Positions 32,290-40,503 of a DNA stretch of 40,503 nucleotides are shown here, in pieces. The stretch covers positions 1 to 40,503 of the forward strand of contig NZ_JAMXBE010000024.1 of NCBI RefSeq assembly GCF_024704835.1. Direction: 5' to 3'. Source of the stretch: Parapedobacter tibetensis (GTDB lineage: Bacteria > Bacteroidota > Bacteroidia > Sphingobacteriales > Sphingobacteriaceae). The notes beneath the pieces are model-generated. The model ran no database searches and was not told the origin of the DNA. It saw only the letters and a program-made list of their open reading frames with translations. The stretch's first letter is position 1. Each line of letters starts with the position of its first letter. The position numbers were made by a program, and so were the translations under genes.

Positions 32290-32565
32290 CTATATCCTGA
32301 CAATATGATCACTGAATTGGCGTATTCGGATAATTCCCTTGAAGTGACCATTGAAGAATTGCCGCACTTTCAACACAATCACGTTCTTAAGATCTTCCAT
32401 GTTTTCGCCAAAGGCGACTATACCGTAATTACCCTCAACGGCCGACATCAAGCCCTTATGGTTGTCCACAACCACAAACAGCAGTTCCTTAGTTCTTAAA
32501 AGCGGTTTCACACGAATATCATTATCTCCAAAATCTATGTTTTTTCTACCTACCAGTCTGCTCAA
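32290..32565 (-). CDS. HicB-like small protein (uncertain)
   Basis: The 91-aa frame contains ELLFVVVDNHKGLMSAVEGN, YGIVAFGENMEDLKNVIVLK, VRQFFNG and IIRIRQFSDHIVRI. The spacing fits the HicB/DUF-type fold often named 2-oxoisovalerate-dehydrogenase-like (strand, G..A.A.....I...G....EL...I..AV..HF, then a closing strand). No ATG is available; the start would be TTG at 32565, overlapping the OmpA-family stop by 4 nt. An opposing plus-strand frame (32305-32499, 64 aa) covers the same DNA and I cannot exclude it. No HicA toxin is adjacent. Confidence 0.45.
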   Translation of the reverse strand: MSRLVGRKNIDFGDNDIRVKPLLRTKELLFVVVDNHKGLMSAVEGNYGIVAFGENMEDLKNVIVLKVRQFFNGHFKGIIRIRQFSDHIVRI

Positions 32566-34505
32566 TATGCCAATACCGTAACCTCCGTACGCCTATTGGC
32601 TTGATGTGCAGCACGGCTACATGGCACTCCATTGCTGCAATGATTCACCAACCGTGTCTCTCCATATCCCTGCGCTACCATCCGTTCGCGCGAGATACCC
32701 CTGCTTACCAGGTAATTTACCGCCGACTGTGCCCTGCGTTGAGATAGATCCATGTTGTAGGCATCGCTGCCCCGGCTGTCTGTATGGCTAGCCAATTCGA
32801 TTTTCAGCGTAGGGTTGTCACGCATTGTACGAACCAGTTCATCCAGTATTGCCGCGGCATCTGGACGGATATTGTCCTTATCAAAATCATAATAGATATG
32901 CTCCAGTTCAAAAGTCTGACCTATCTTGGACACCGGCTCCAATAGTAGCGCCACCTCCAAGGTGTCTGATGTGGTGATGCCATGCGTCCTGATTTTGGCC
33001 GAATCGGCATGGTAACCTTCCTGCTGGCCAAGCACCGTATAACCCATGTCGCTATCGAGGATGAATTCAAACCTACCCATTTTGTCGCTGTTCTTCTTCG
33101 CTACAATTTCACGTGTGCCGTCGTATAGTGTCACCGAAGTGGAAGAGATGCGTTCGCCCGTGGACTTGTCTGAGGTCGTTCCGTTGAGGACGATAACAAT
33201 CCGTGGTTTCTCATAGCTGAATGAATAGATATCGTCATTACCCACACCCCCTTTGCGGTTGGAGGAAAGGAATCCCGCCAATCCACCCTCATTTTCAGTG
33301 CTCACGATATAAGCAAAATCGTCACCGGCTGAATTGACCGGATACCGGAGATTTTCTGGCTTGCTCCAAGTCGATTCGCTTCCTAGGGACTTGAATACGT
33401 CAAGGCCACCCATTCCTGCCAATCCATCACTGGAATAGTACAATGCGCCATCCGGCCCGATATTCGGAAACAGTTCATCGCCCGGGCTGTTGACAATAGG
33501 CCCCGCGTTCATCGGTTTGCCCCAACGATTGTCTGCTTCCTCCACGTAATACCAAATATCGGTTCCGCCGTGCCCGCCCGGCATGTCACTCACGAAATAG
33601 AGTGTCTGTCCGTCGGAACTGAGGGTTGCATGCCCAACCGAATACATGGACACATCATTATAGGCAAAGGGTTCAACTTGCCACGTACCACCCTGATGGG
33701 TATGGATGTACAATTCCAATCTATTGGTAATGATTTTCTTTTTACCTTCCCGTACGTACTCCCCATCATGGCCTGGGTAGGTACGTGTTACGTAAAGGGT
33801 ATTGCCTCCCGCATCCACTGCCACCGGACCGATATGGAAGCGCTCATTATTGATAGGGGACTCAGCGATGCTGGGGTGGCTCAAGGTATGATCTGATGCC
33901 ACATCTACCGTATATACCCGCAAAAAGGCATTTCCCGTCCAGCCATATAATCGCTGTCCCACCAATGCGTCGGGTTCCCCCACGTAGTATGCCTTATCGC
34001 CCAAGGGGAATATGGAAAACTCTGACAGTGCGGTATTCACGTTGGCCTCATTCCTCAATTTATGCGGGGTAGGATTGGCCATCCAAACGACTGCGGAGTC
34101 GCAACCGGCCAACTGTATAGCAACGCTTTCCCAATCACCCGTCTCTGCCGCGTAAGCTTCCAACTGTTTCTTGGCGACGTCATATTTTCCGTTGCTTTTG
34201 AGTACGTCGCCATAGCGTATGAGGTTTTCCGCATCGCTATCCTCGTGCTGCACCACACGGGCATACCAATTCTCTGCCGACTCATAGTCATTTAATTTTT
34301 TGTAGCAGACTGCCAAACGTTCCAAATCCCGAAGTCGGGGCTTACGGCCGTCGACTAGATTGAGATACAGTGCTATGGCATGGGAATACTCGTACTTTAG
34401 GTAATGTTCTTCCGCCCGTTGCCTTAGGTTCGGCTGTTCTTGGCCGTATAACCAGCAAGGAAGCGTGAGCATCATCATCATGGTGTATAGGTATTGTGGT
34501 CTCAT
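32562..34505 (-). CDS. OmpA-family protein with TPR and PD40 repeats
   Basis: The 647-aa envelope protein has a signal peptide (MMMMLTLPCWLYG), TPR-like helices (about 25-110: LRQRAEEHYLKYEYSHAIAL, YESAENWYARVV), a beta-propeller of PD40-type repeats (about 170-430: YFVSDMPGGHGGTDIWY, GDELFPNIGPDGALYYSSDG), a carboxypeptidase-regulatory-like strand domain (about 440-515) and a C-terminal OmpA domain with YDFDKDNIRPDA, ASHTDSRGSDAYN and LSQRRAQSAVNYLV. This layout is that of PorE-like proteins, which bind peptidoglycan and are linked to type IX secretion; many paralogs in the phylum follow a PorP/SprF gene, as here (30 nt apart). It may anchor the PorP/SprF protein rather than be the core PorE. 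Confidence 0.88.
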   Translation of the reverse strand: MRPQYLYTMMMMLTLPCWLYGQEQPNLRQRAEEHYLKYEYSHAIALYLNLVDGRKPRLRDLERLAVCYKKLNDYESAENWYARVVQHEDSDAENLIRYGDVLKSNGKYDVAKKQLEAYAAETGDWESVAIQLAGCDSAVVWMANPTPHKLRNEANVNTALSEFSIFPLGDKAYYVGEPDALVGQRLYGWTGNAFLRVYTVDVASDHTLSHPSIAESPINNERFHIGPVAVDAGGNTLYVTRTYPGHDGEYVREGKKKIITNRLELYIHTHQGGTWQVEPFAYNDVSMYSVGHATLSSDGQTLYFVSDMPGGHGGTDIWYYVEEADNRWGKPMNAGPIVNSPGDELFPNIGPDGALYYSSDGLAGMGGLDVFKSLGSESTWSKPENLRYPVNSAGDDFAYIVSTENEGGLAGFLSSNRKGGVGNDDIYSFSYEKPRIVIVLNGTTSDKSTGERISSTSVTLYDGTREIVAKKNSDKMGRFEFILDSDMGYTVLGQQEGYHADSAKIRTHGITTSDTLEVALLLEPVSKIGQTFELEHIYYDFDKDNIRPDAAAILDELVRTMRDNPTLKIELASHTDSRGSDAYNMDLSQRRAQSAVNYLVSRGISRERMVAQGYGETRLVNHCSNGVPCSRAAHQANRRTEVTVLAY

Positions 34506-34535
34506 AGTCTCTTATCTTATTTTCGTTTTTGTTGC

Positions 34536-35549
34536 CTAAAAGAACCTCGGGCTAAGCATCCGGCGATAACGCTTTCCAAACGTGATTCCCAATGTCACTT
34601 CGTGCGAACCGTTCTGTACGCTACTCAGGCGACTTAATACATGATCATAGGAGTAGCCAATCCGCAAATCGTCCGTCGCGTAAAGCTGCGTAACGACCGA
34701 AAACGAATTCCGGCTGCTGAGGCTACTACCTGTCACGCGTTGGTAATCCTTCTGGAACACCGTCACCCCCGTGCGCCAGCCCCCGCCGATCCAGAAACGG
34801 TCACCAAAGATGAACATCGCGTTGACATCGAGGCTGGTGGGCCCCTTAAAATCCTCCTTCACCAACAAGCTTGGGCGCAGTTTGAGCCCATCGCTGAGAT
34901 CCACCAACGCCCCACCGATGAAATACAGGTGCCGTTTACGCCGGATGTTGTCCGTGGTGGTATTGTCCCAGCGGAAGATGTTATTGCTTTGGTCGCCCGA
35001 CAGCAGGTCCATCACCGAAGCCCCCGCGTACCATCGGGGACTGTAATAATAGATACCAAATCGTACGTCTGGTACAAAGTTGCTGATCTTGTTCGGCGGG
35101 AGCGCTTGGTCGCCCAAATGGAGCGGATCGAGCTGGGTGCCGTCCAGGCTATACTGCGTAGCTCCTGCGCCTACACCAAAGCTCAGCCGCCGGGTATCTT
35201 CGGTGTTCAGCTGCAACCGGAAAGCATAGTTCAGGTATGCCGCATTGGCTGCTTGGGGCCCCAACTTATCCGCCGTAACCTGGAGGCCCACACCATGGCG
35301 CTTACGTAGGGGATCTACTACGCCGTCTATGGACAGCAATCCGGTTTGCGGAGCGCCATCCAACCCCACCCATTGGCTACGGAGGCCCAACTGCCCGAAC
35401 CATTCCTCCTTATAACCGGCATAGGCTGGGTTAACGCTCATCGAATTGAAGATGTATTGCGTGAACTGAATGTTCTGCTGGGCCCGGAGCATCCCAGAGC
35501 CCCCCAGCAATGCCGCAAGTATCATCGTTTTTATGATTGTCCTTTTCAT
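34536..35549 (-). CDS. PorP/SprF family outer-membrane protein
   Basis: The 337-aa protein has a signal peptide (MILAALLGGSGMLRA) and the family opening QNIQFTQYIFNSMSVNPAYAGYKEEW, which is near-invariant in PorP/SprF proteins. The barrel strands follow (LGLRSQWVGLDGAPQTGLLSIDG, RHGVGLQVTADKLG, DVRFGIYYYSPRWYAGASVMDL) and DLRIGYSYDHVLSRL near the end. PorP/SprF proteins carry substrates of the type IX secretion system to the surface, and are often dedicated to a large adhesin encoded upstream. The adhesins at 35691-40503 are the obvious candidates. Its leader resembles 477-586. Confidence 0.92.
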   Translation of the reverse strand: MKRTIIKTMILAALLGGSGMLRAQQNIQFTQYIFNSMSVNPAYAGYKEEWFGQLGLRSQWVGLDGAPQTGLLSIDGVVDPLRKRHGVGLQVTADKLGPQAANAAYLNYAFRLQLNTEDTRRLSFGVGAGATQYSLDGTQLDPLHLGDQALPPNKISNFVPDVRFGIYYYSPRWYAGASVMDLLSGDQSNNIFRWDNTTTDNIRRKRHLYFIGGALVDLSDGLKLRPSLLVKEDFKGPTSLDVNAMFIFGDRFWIGGGWRTGVTVFQKDYQRVTGSSLSSRNSFSVVTQLYATDDLRIGYSYDHVLSRLSSVQNGSHEVTLGITFGKRYRRMLSPRFF

Positions 35550-35690
35550 TTCCTTTTTCTTGTTTGCTTATTTGCAGATTATTGATTCCCTGTTTGTTTT
35601 TAAAGGCATCAATGAACCCTCCTGCGTCGGGTTTTGTTTATGCGCTTTTTGCGAATAGCGAATCTGCGTATTTGCGAATTAACGCATTGC
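35550..35690 (-). repeat. Leader of PorP/SprF gene, related to 477-586
   Basis: Contains ATTCGCTATTCGC, ATTCGCAAAAAGCGCATAAA and an A-rich tract with GCAAACAAG before the start, as in the leader of the fibronectin-like gene. A short CCCGACGCAGGAGGG stretch (35613-35631) is extra here. Confidence 0.5.
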
Positions 35691-37352
35691 TTACTGTCGC
35701 TTAATCAATATCCAACCCTTATAATCCGTAAGGGTTCCCCCCTTATGGGTCGTAATCAGGTAATAGTATGTTCCCTCATTGAGGTTGCGGCCGTCCCAGT
35801 CATTCCTATAGTTGGTGCTCCGGTACACTTCGTTGCCCCAGCGGTTCACCACGGTCACCTCGATGCGGTCGAACCCTTCGATGCCCTCGATTTCGAACAC
35901 GTCATTCTTACCATCGCCGTTCGGGGTAAACACGTTCGGTATCCGTAGCGCTCTTGGCGTCACCGTGAGGGTTACCGTCGCCGTATCGGTGAGACCGTTC
36001 TCATCGGCAGTCTCATATTCGAAGCTGTCGTCCCCAACGAAACCGGGGTTGGGCGTGTAGGTGATGCTGCCATCGGGGTTGACCACCAGCGTGCCGTTGC
36101 TCGGCTGCCGCGTAATGCGTACACTGCCCACTGCAATCGGACTGCTGCCCGGTCGGTCATTTTCTAAGACGTTGATCTGTACGGATGAACCGGATTCCAC
36201 CGTTGCGGAATCGTCGGTGATCTCGGGTCCGACCTCTTCCCCGTCTGTTAACTTGGTAAACCATCCGCCATCCGCCGTCACACCGGCCACGGTTAATATA
36301 TCGGCCCGCGTATGGATACCTTCGCCCGCTAGTACGGTCACGTCTCCGATCCAGTTGCCACTGCCTGCATATTGCACGATTTGCGCATCGGCATCCACAT
36401 AGGCACTGCCGTTGGTGATGCTGTTATGCTGCAATGTGTACATGGTACTTACCCCAGCATCGGCATGGACATGCCAGATGCGGTCCATGCCCCGTTCCGG
36501 ATCCGGTAGGTCGATACCCGCCGCACCATAGTCCTGCACGCTCACATATAGGGTGGTCGTGGCATCAGGCGCGAGTGTGGCTGGGGTGTAATCACCTTCG
36601 GCGATACCTACCGGGAACACGAACGGCTGGGTATTGCCATAGGACTTGATTACATGTCCAGCAGTGCTGTTGCCCGTTACGATCATCCGCTGGCTGTTGT
36701 ATCCCATCAACCTTGCCGACACGTCCATACCGAGATCGTGGCCATTCAATATGATATCCCCGCCATCCATGGCAAATTCGAACAGCCCACCAATATTCAG
36801 CGCCGCGGCTTTAGCCGACTCCGGATTGGCAGTTCCGTACCCCGGATCCCCGAAATCCGCGAGCATCAGGTTGCCCGGGTTCCTCAGTTCGATATCCAAC
36901 CCGATGAATGTCCCATTGTTCCCATCAATCAATGTAGGTCCGGATTCCATGTGCTCATAATACGGGTTGGTGGCAGGGTCATGGATGATGATCCGTCCCG
37001 TGCCCGTGAAGGTCGCTGTGGGTGCTATCCAAATGTTTTTGCTCCATATTTCCAATGTTCCATGGATCTCCCAATGCGCATTAGGCCCGAAATAGGAAGT
37101 CTCAGAAAAGCGGAGTTCAACCGTCCCGGGGCTCACAACCACCGTCGAGTTGTCTGCCGTGGCACTACCTTCGCCTGTTTGCGCAGAAACGGGAACCGAA
37201 GATAACATCGTAACGCCTATTATGATTATGATGTTTTGTAAGATGTGTTTCAATGTTGCTGGCAACTCTTCCACTGTTTGCCGTTTTGCATAAAACGAAA
37301 GTTGGAAAAGCGACGAAATGCCAATAATTTTCATGTTGATCTTATTGCGCAT
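35691..37352 (-). CDS. Surface protein with Ig-like domain and CHU_C (T9SS type B) sorting domain
   Basis: The 553-aa protein has a signal segment IIIIIGVTMLSSVPVSAQTG preceded by an unusually long N-terminus (about 35 residues); a later start is possible. Residues 60-360 are beta-rich with repeated G-N-T patterns (IHGTLEIWSKNIWIAPTATF). A cadherin/Big-like domain follows (NVLENDRPGSSPIAVGSVRI, QPSNGTLVVNPDGSITYTPN, FEYETADENGLTDTATVTL). The last 90 residues are the CHU_C-type domain (RIPNVFTPNGDGKNDVFEIE, VTVVNRWGNEVYRSTNYRND, GTYYYLITT), the type B signal for type IX secretion. It is therefore exported to or beyond the surface. The PorP/SprF protein downstream may be its partner. Confidence 0.9.
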   Translation of the reverse strand: MRNKINMKIIGISSLFQLSFYAKRQTVEELPATLKHILQNIIIIIGVTMLSSVPVSAQTGEGSATADNSTVVVSPGTVELRFSETSYFGPNAHWEIHGTLEIWSKNIWIAPTATFTGTGRIIIHDPATNPYYEHMESGPTLIDGNNGTFIGLDIELRNPGNLMLADFGDPGYGTANPESAKAAALNIGGLFEFAMDGGDIILNGHDLGMDVSARLMGYNSQRMIVTGNSTAGHVIKSYGNTQPFVFPVGIAEGDYTPATLAPDATTTLYVSVQDYGAAGIDLPDPERGMDRIWHVHADAGVSTMYTLQHNSITNGSAYVDADAQIVQYAGSGNWIGDVTVLAGEGIHTRADILTVAGVTADGGWFTKLTDGEEVGPEITDDSATVESGSSVQINVLENDRPGSSPIAVGSVRITRQPSNGTLVVNPDGSITYTPNPGFVGDDSFEYETADENGLTDTATVTLTVTPRALRIPNVFTPNGDGKNDVFEIEGIEGFDRIEVTVVNRWGNEVYRSTNYRNDWDGRNLNEGTYYYLITTHKGGTLTDYKGWILIKRQ

Positions 37353-37356
37353 AGTC

Positions 37357-38835
37357 TTATTGTTTTGCTTTTGAAGGAAGCCCGGGGTTTGTAATGGCAG
37401 GCCCTAAAATATACATCCTGTGATCTTCCACTTCTCCAAAATTCACGTTACTGTCAGGGCTTGTTGCATCGGGTTCGCTCGGGTCAAAATAGCGTAACCT
37501 TACGTATGTACTGTAAGGTTTCCTTACAGAAGGCACCGTCCATTGCAATGCTACATTTCCGTCGCCATTGGCAGGAACAATAGCCGTTTGCCTTTCGTCA
37601 GTATCGAATGTGCCGTTCCGGTTAAAATCAATCCAACCCGATATCCGTGCACCGGCTTTTGCCCCTTTATATGGAATTTGTGCACTGATAATGTTCCCCG
37701 GCATATAGTAGGCTTTATATGAAAAACGTTTATACTGTATTGGCCAAGTGTCTTCTTCATCTATTCCTGCGTCTCCCGAATTATCATCGCCCAGGGCATC
37801 TTTTGAAAACATAGAATTATTATCGGCATCGGGGGGAGTGCTTCCCAGATAACTGCCTAAAGTACTTACCAAAGCTCCCGGATTATAACCGATGGTATTA
37901 ATGTTGGTATAAAATATTGGATTCGGGTTAATTCCATCACTTGTAAATGTAAGATTTTGCAATAGGTGAATCGGGCTGCCATACGATTCCGGTGCATCCC
38001 CTAAATCTGCGTTTGGCGTTAATAAACCTATTGCCAAGGCTGTTAGCCCTCCTCCTTTTAGCGTTGCGGTAAACTGAACAGAAAGATCGGGATTAATTCC
38101 TGTATTGTTATAGGCAGATTCATTAAAAGAGAGAAACGAGATAGCGGTTGTATTGTTATCATTTCCTCTTAAAAACCTCATGATTTGTTGAGTTGTTCCG
38201 TTCACATTTTCTTTTCTTACCCTATAGTCCCCCGCCCCAACATTTTTTTTTAGCTCTACTATAGTCCACCTGCCATCTGCCGTTGCATAGATATACTCAG
38301 TAGGAGCTAAAGACTCCGCATCTGCAATTACCAATCCTGCAATGCGAATAGGGACGCTTCCAATGGTAGCCTTGCACCTTAGCCTAAGTGTAGATGTCCT
38401 CCCATCGTTCCTATTTCTAATACCGGCAACCAATTTATTGTTGGCTCCTGTTCCGCCGATATTATACAGGTTATCAAATGAATCTCCTACAAAGTTTCCC
38501 GGCGCGTAGCTATTCACTGGAGTTCCCGTTATACTAATAATTTCAGCCTCCACACATAAGTATTTGCCGCTTCCCAACGATATGGACGCATACGATTTAT
38601 TACCTGCCGTTAAGGGTTGATTGTGTTTACCATAAGGATCTGTTGTTTGATTTGACGATCCCCAGGTTAACCATAGCACTTGGTCTTTATAAGGGCTGGT
38701 TCCACCTGTTGCATAAGCTGCCGTTACAATCTGGTTAGGGTAACAAGGTTGGGCTATGGCGTTGTTTATAGAAAACAAAACCAAGACCATTGTTATTGCT
38801 CCAAAATTTTTTAACGTATTTTGCATCATTACCAT
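37357..38835 (-). CDS. GEVED/CshA-like surface protein
   Basis: The 492-aa protein has a signal peptide (MVLVLFSINNAIAQPC). A long beta-rich region follows (SLGSGKYLCVEAEIISITGT, RTSTLRLRCKATIGSVPIRI), then the segment NADLGDAPESYGSPIHL and the block SGWIDFNRNGTFDTDERQT, YSTYVRLRYFDPSEP and NFGEVEDHRMYI. The latter is the GEVED domain found in large secreted Bacteroidota adhesins. The D.GDAP.SYG phrase is also typical of these proteins. No CHU_C or type A sorting domain is visible at its end (GPAITNPGLPSKAKQ). It lies 4 nt before the CHU_C protein and 8 nt after the repeat protein, so it belongs to one operon. Confidence 0.82.
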   Translation of the reverse strand: MVMMQNTLKNFGAITMVLVLFSINNAIAQPCYPNQIVTAAYATGGTSPYKDQVLWLTWGSSNQTTDPYGKHNQPLTAGNKSYASISLGSGKYLCVEAEIISITGTPVNSYAPGNFVGDSFDNLYNIGGTGANNKLVAGIRNRNDGRTSTLRLRCKATIGSVPIRIAGLVIADAESLAPTEYIYATADGRWTIVELKKNVGAGDYRVRKENVNGTTQQIMRFLRGNDNNTTAISFLSFNESAYNNTGINPDLSVQFTATLKGGGLTALAIGLLTPNADLGDAPESYGSPIHLLQNLTFTSDGINPNPIFYTNINTIGYNPGALVSTLGSYLGSTPPDADNNSMFSKDALGDDNSGDAGIDEEDTWPIQYKRFSYKAYYMPGNIISAQIPYKGAKAGARISGWIDFNRNGTFDTDERQTAIVPANGDGNVALQWTVPSVRKPYSTYVRLRYFDPSEPDATSPDSNVNFGEVEDHRMYILGPAITNPGLPSKAKQ

Positions 38836-38843
38836 ACTATTTA

Positions 38844-40503
38844 TTATTTAACAGCAAATACAATATTCATAAACGATCCTACGAGAACATCTGCCGTTGG
38901 GCTTACCGAGTATGTCAGTACCCCATTATCATCTACTTGGACATTTGTAAATACGGTATCGTCATACCAAGTGATGTAATAATCCAACTCGTTGGCAGGT
39001 AATACCGGTAAATTAGTGGTGGTATTTGTATTCGTAACCATTGGCGAGCCAAACTGGTCTTGATATTTTGCATATAAGTCTATAGTACCAAAAGTTTCTC
39101 CCGAGGGCACTTGATCCGCTGCCGTAGGTATTATAATAGCTGGCATATAGAAGAACTTGGGCATAGCAGCATCAACGGACACAGGCATATCCCTCCATTC
39201 CAATTGTTGCGGTGTTGTACTACCTGCTGCCAATACCTGATTGGCGGTAGGATTGTTGCGGGGAAAAATGTAATCTGCAAACGTGGGTTGAGAAGGGAGG
39301 CCATACGAAAATCGGATGCCGTTTGCTCGACTCACTTGAATACTCGAACGTAAGCCATTCGGCTGAAAACTGTTCATATTGATCTCCCCAAAAGTTCCCC
39401 TTATAGAAGAGCCTTCCGGTATCTGTTCAGGAGTTGGTGAGCCCGGGAAACCAAGTGCAAGTTCAAAATGCGGTGTTTCCCCTGCCCCTGTTTGCACATT
39501 CAAAAACCCCACCCTGTTGGTAGCAGCACTAGCCCCATATACTTGTGAAAGTCCCTGTCTCGTTGCCACTGTGCTAATCTCAGTGGCATTCCCTAAATTA
39601 GCGTTATTAACGTGGAAGATAGCCGTGGCATTTGATCCAGCTAGATCCGTTTCTATTCCGGTGAATTGAGTTCCGGCACCCGACATCGCTTTGAATGTCC
39701 CTGCTATTTCCAGTTGCTTATTGGTCGAGGCCGTATTTATACCTACGCGGCCCATCTGGTAGATGTCCTGCGTGTTGGTGGTAGCCTGGGCGCCGTCTGC
39801 TTGGTTTAGCCAGGGTTCTATGGCCAACGCATCCACATCTATGGTTTGCAGCACACCGTTCGGGTCAACAGATACCACGCTGTTTGTTACTACGTCTCCT
39901 GCTTCCAAGCCAGAAATGGCCAGGGTGTTGGTGGCGTCGGTGATGATCTCGGTAGGCTCTGTTAAAGCACCGCCCAATTTGATCTCCCCGTCAACTTTTG
40001 TTAATCCATTGATGGCATCTACTTCGTTCTCGCCTATCAGGTTTATGATCTCGTTGAATATGTCCCCTTCGTTCTGGATGTTCCCCACCACGCTTTGCGG
40101 CACATCCACGGTTATGGCATCCCCGTTGGCGTTGGTGAAGGTGTAGGTGCCGTCCCCATTGTCCGCCATTGTGGTGGTGTTGGCGTCGAAGGTGACCACG
40201 TCGCCAGCCTCGTTGGTGTACGAGAAGGTGCCGTCGGTGTTGTCTGCCAAAGTCGTTACCGTTTCATTGGCCGTGACGACCGCACCTATGTCTATGGTCT
40301 GGACCGTGCCGTCTTCATTGGTATAGCTAATGGTCCCATCGCCGTTGTCCACCAGGTCGGTCACGGTCTCTAAGTCGTCGATAATCGTGGCCAGGGCTAT
40401 CGTGGTGGCCGTGCCGGCCTCATCGGTATAGGTCACCGTACCGTCCCCGTTATCTACTAAGGTGGTCAGGGTCTCGTTGGCCTGGACGAGGTCCTCAAAG
40501 TCG
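38844..40503 (-). CDS. Repeat-rich surface protein, 5' end outside the window
   Basis: The frame is open to the edge and continues beyond; the GTG at 40436 is not the start. The visible N-terminal part consists of 35-residue repeats (DNGDGT, then YTNE.G, then TID, then ETVT.L) beginning at about 40458 and 40353 and 40248, with a shortened fourth unit near 40167. A linker (NIQNEGDIFNEIINLIGENE) and a coiled or tail-fibre-like part (NTQDIYQMGRVGINTASTNK, LEIAGTFKAM) follow. The C-terminal ~130 residues are beta-rich (YYITWYDDTVFTNVQVDDNG) and end FMNIVFAVK without a recognisable sorting domain. The MGRVGINT phrase is common in secreted tail-fibre-like proteins. It is the first visible gene of the adhesin operon. 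Confidence 0.82.
   Translation of the reverse strand, partial: DFEDLVQANETLTTLVDNGDGTVTYTDEAGTATTIALATIIDDLETVTDLVDNGDGTISYTNEDGTVQTIDIGAVVTANETVTTLADNTDGTFSYTNEAGDVVTFDANTTTMADNGDGTYTFTNANGDAITVDVPQSVVGNIQNEGDIFNEIINLIGENEVDAINGLTKVDGEIKLGGALTEPTEIITDATNTLAISGLEAGDVVTNSVVSVDPNGVLQTIDVDALAIEPWLNQADGAQATTNTQDIYQMGRVGINTASTNKQLEIAGTFKAMSGAGTQFTGIETDLAGSNATAIFHVNNANLGNATEISTVATRQGLSQVYGASAATNRVGFLNVQTGAGETPHFELALGFPGSPTPEQIPEGSSIRGTFGEINMNSFQPNGLRSSIQVSRANGIRFSYGLPSQPTFADYIFPRNNPTANQVLAAGSTTPQQLEWRDMPVSVDAAMPKFFYMPAIIIPTAADQVPSGETFGTIDLYAKYQDQFGSPMVTNTNTTTNLPVLPANELDYYITWYDDTVFTNVQVDDNGVLTYSVSPTADVLVGSFMNIVFAVK

Noticed and set aside
34641-35309. Plus-strand frame of 222 codons
   Set aside because: Shadow of the PorP/SprF gene.

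Overview
The window is from a member of the Bacteroidota. The evidence is two complete SusC/SusD pairs, a PorP/SprF protein, a CHU_C-type (type IX secretion, type B) sorting domain, lipoprotein-rich operons and A/T-rich leaders without clear Shine-Dalgarno sites. Gene content and base composition would suit a Sphingobacteriaceae-like genome, but that is inference. No rRNA, tRNA or CRISPR array was seen.

Layout. 1-1590: C-terminal remnant of a peptidoglycan-hydrolase-like gene, a conserved protein of unknown function with a fibronectin-III-like end, and a decayed single-membrane-segment gene. 1693-2460: an exact 18-unit, 42/43-nt non-coding tandem array bracketed by hairpins. 2817-5285: ABC exporter (ATPase and permease). 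5607-7906: a lipoprotein gene that appears to continue, through two 1-nt frame breaks in C runs, into a Tae4-like peptidoglycan amidase toxin, followed by a lipoprotein that fits a Tai4 immunity protein. 7907-11180: mostly gene remnants around two intact genes (a CPBP protease and a secreted unknown). 11338-19229: SusC-SusD-zinc metallopeptidase-DUF4302 operon plus a small lipoprotein. 19255-27236 (minus): an S9 peptidase, a TlpA-like thioredoxin, SusC and SusD, read in that order. 28107-30749 (minus): DUF1772, SDR, DoxX and NAD(P)-binding proteins with a broken pirin. 30799-32565: remnants (clostripain, a TraG/MobC-like tail) and small genes. 32562-40503 (minus): envelope and type IX secretion associated cluster (OmpA-family, PorP/SprF, CHU_C adhesin, GEVED protein, repeat-rich surface protein cut by the window edge).

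Main unexpected signal. Seven copies of an element of exactly 69 bp (CACCTAAATTGGGG at one end, CTTTG at the other) lie in the window, each oriented toward a downstream gene or operon: the ABC exporter, the Tae4 locus, the secreted unknown, SusCD number 1, the S9-TlpA-SusCD operon (two copies) and the oxidoreductase cluster. The spacing is constant even where the middle has diverged, which suggests a shared promoter/operator and an undescribed regulon. Two copies extend into a nearly identical leader and the first 12 codons of two unrelated genes, so promoter, leader and start appear to have been copied as a cassette.

Both SusCD systems are associated with peptidases (an HExxH lipoprotein and an S9 peptidase), which suggests peptide or protein capture rather than glycan use; no glycoside hydrolase is present. 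All functional statements rest on reading translated sequence by eye; no database search was possible.
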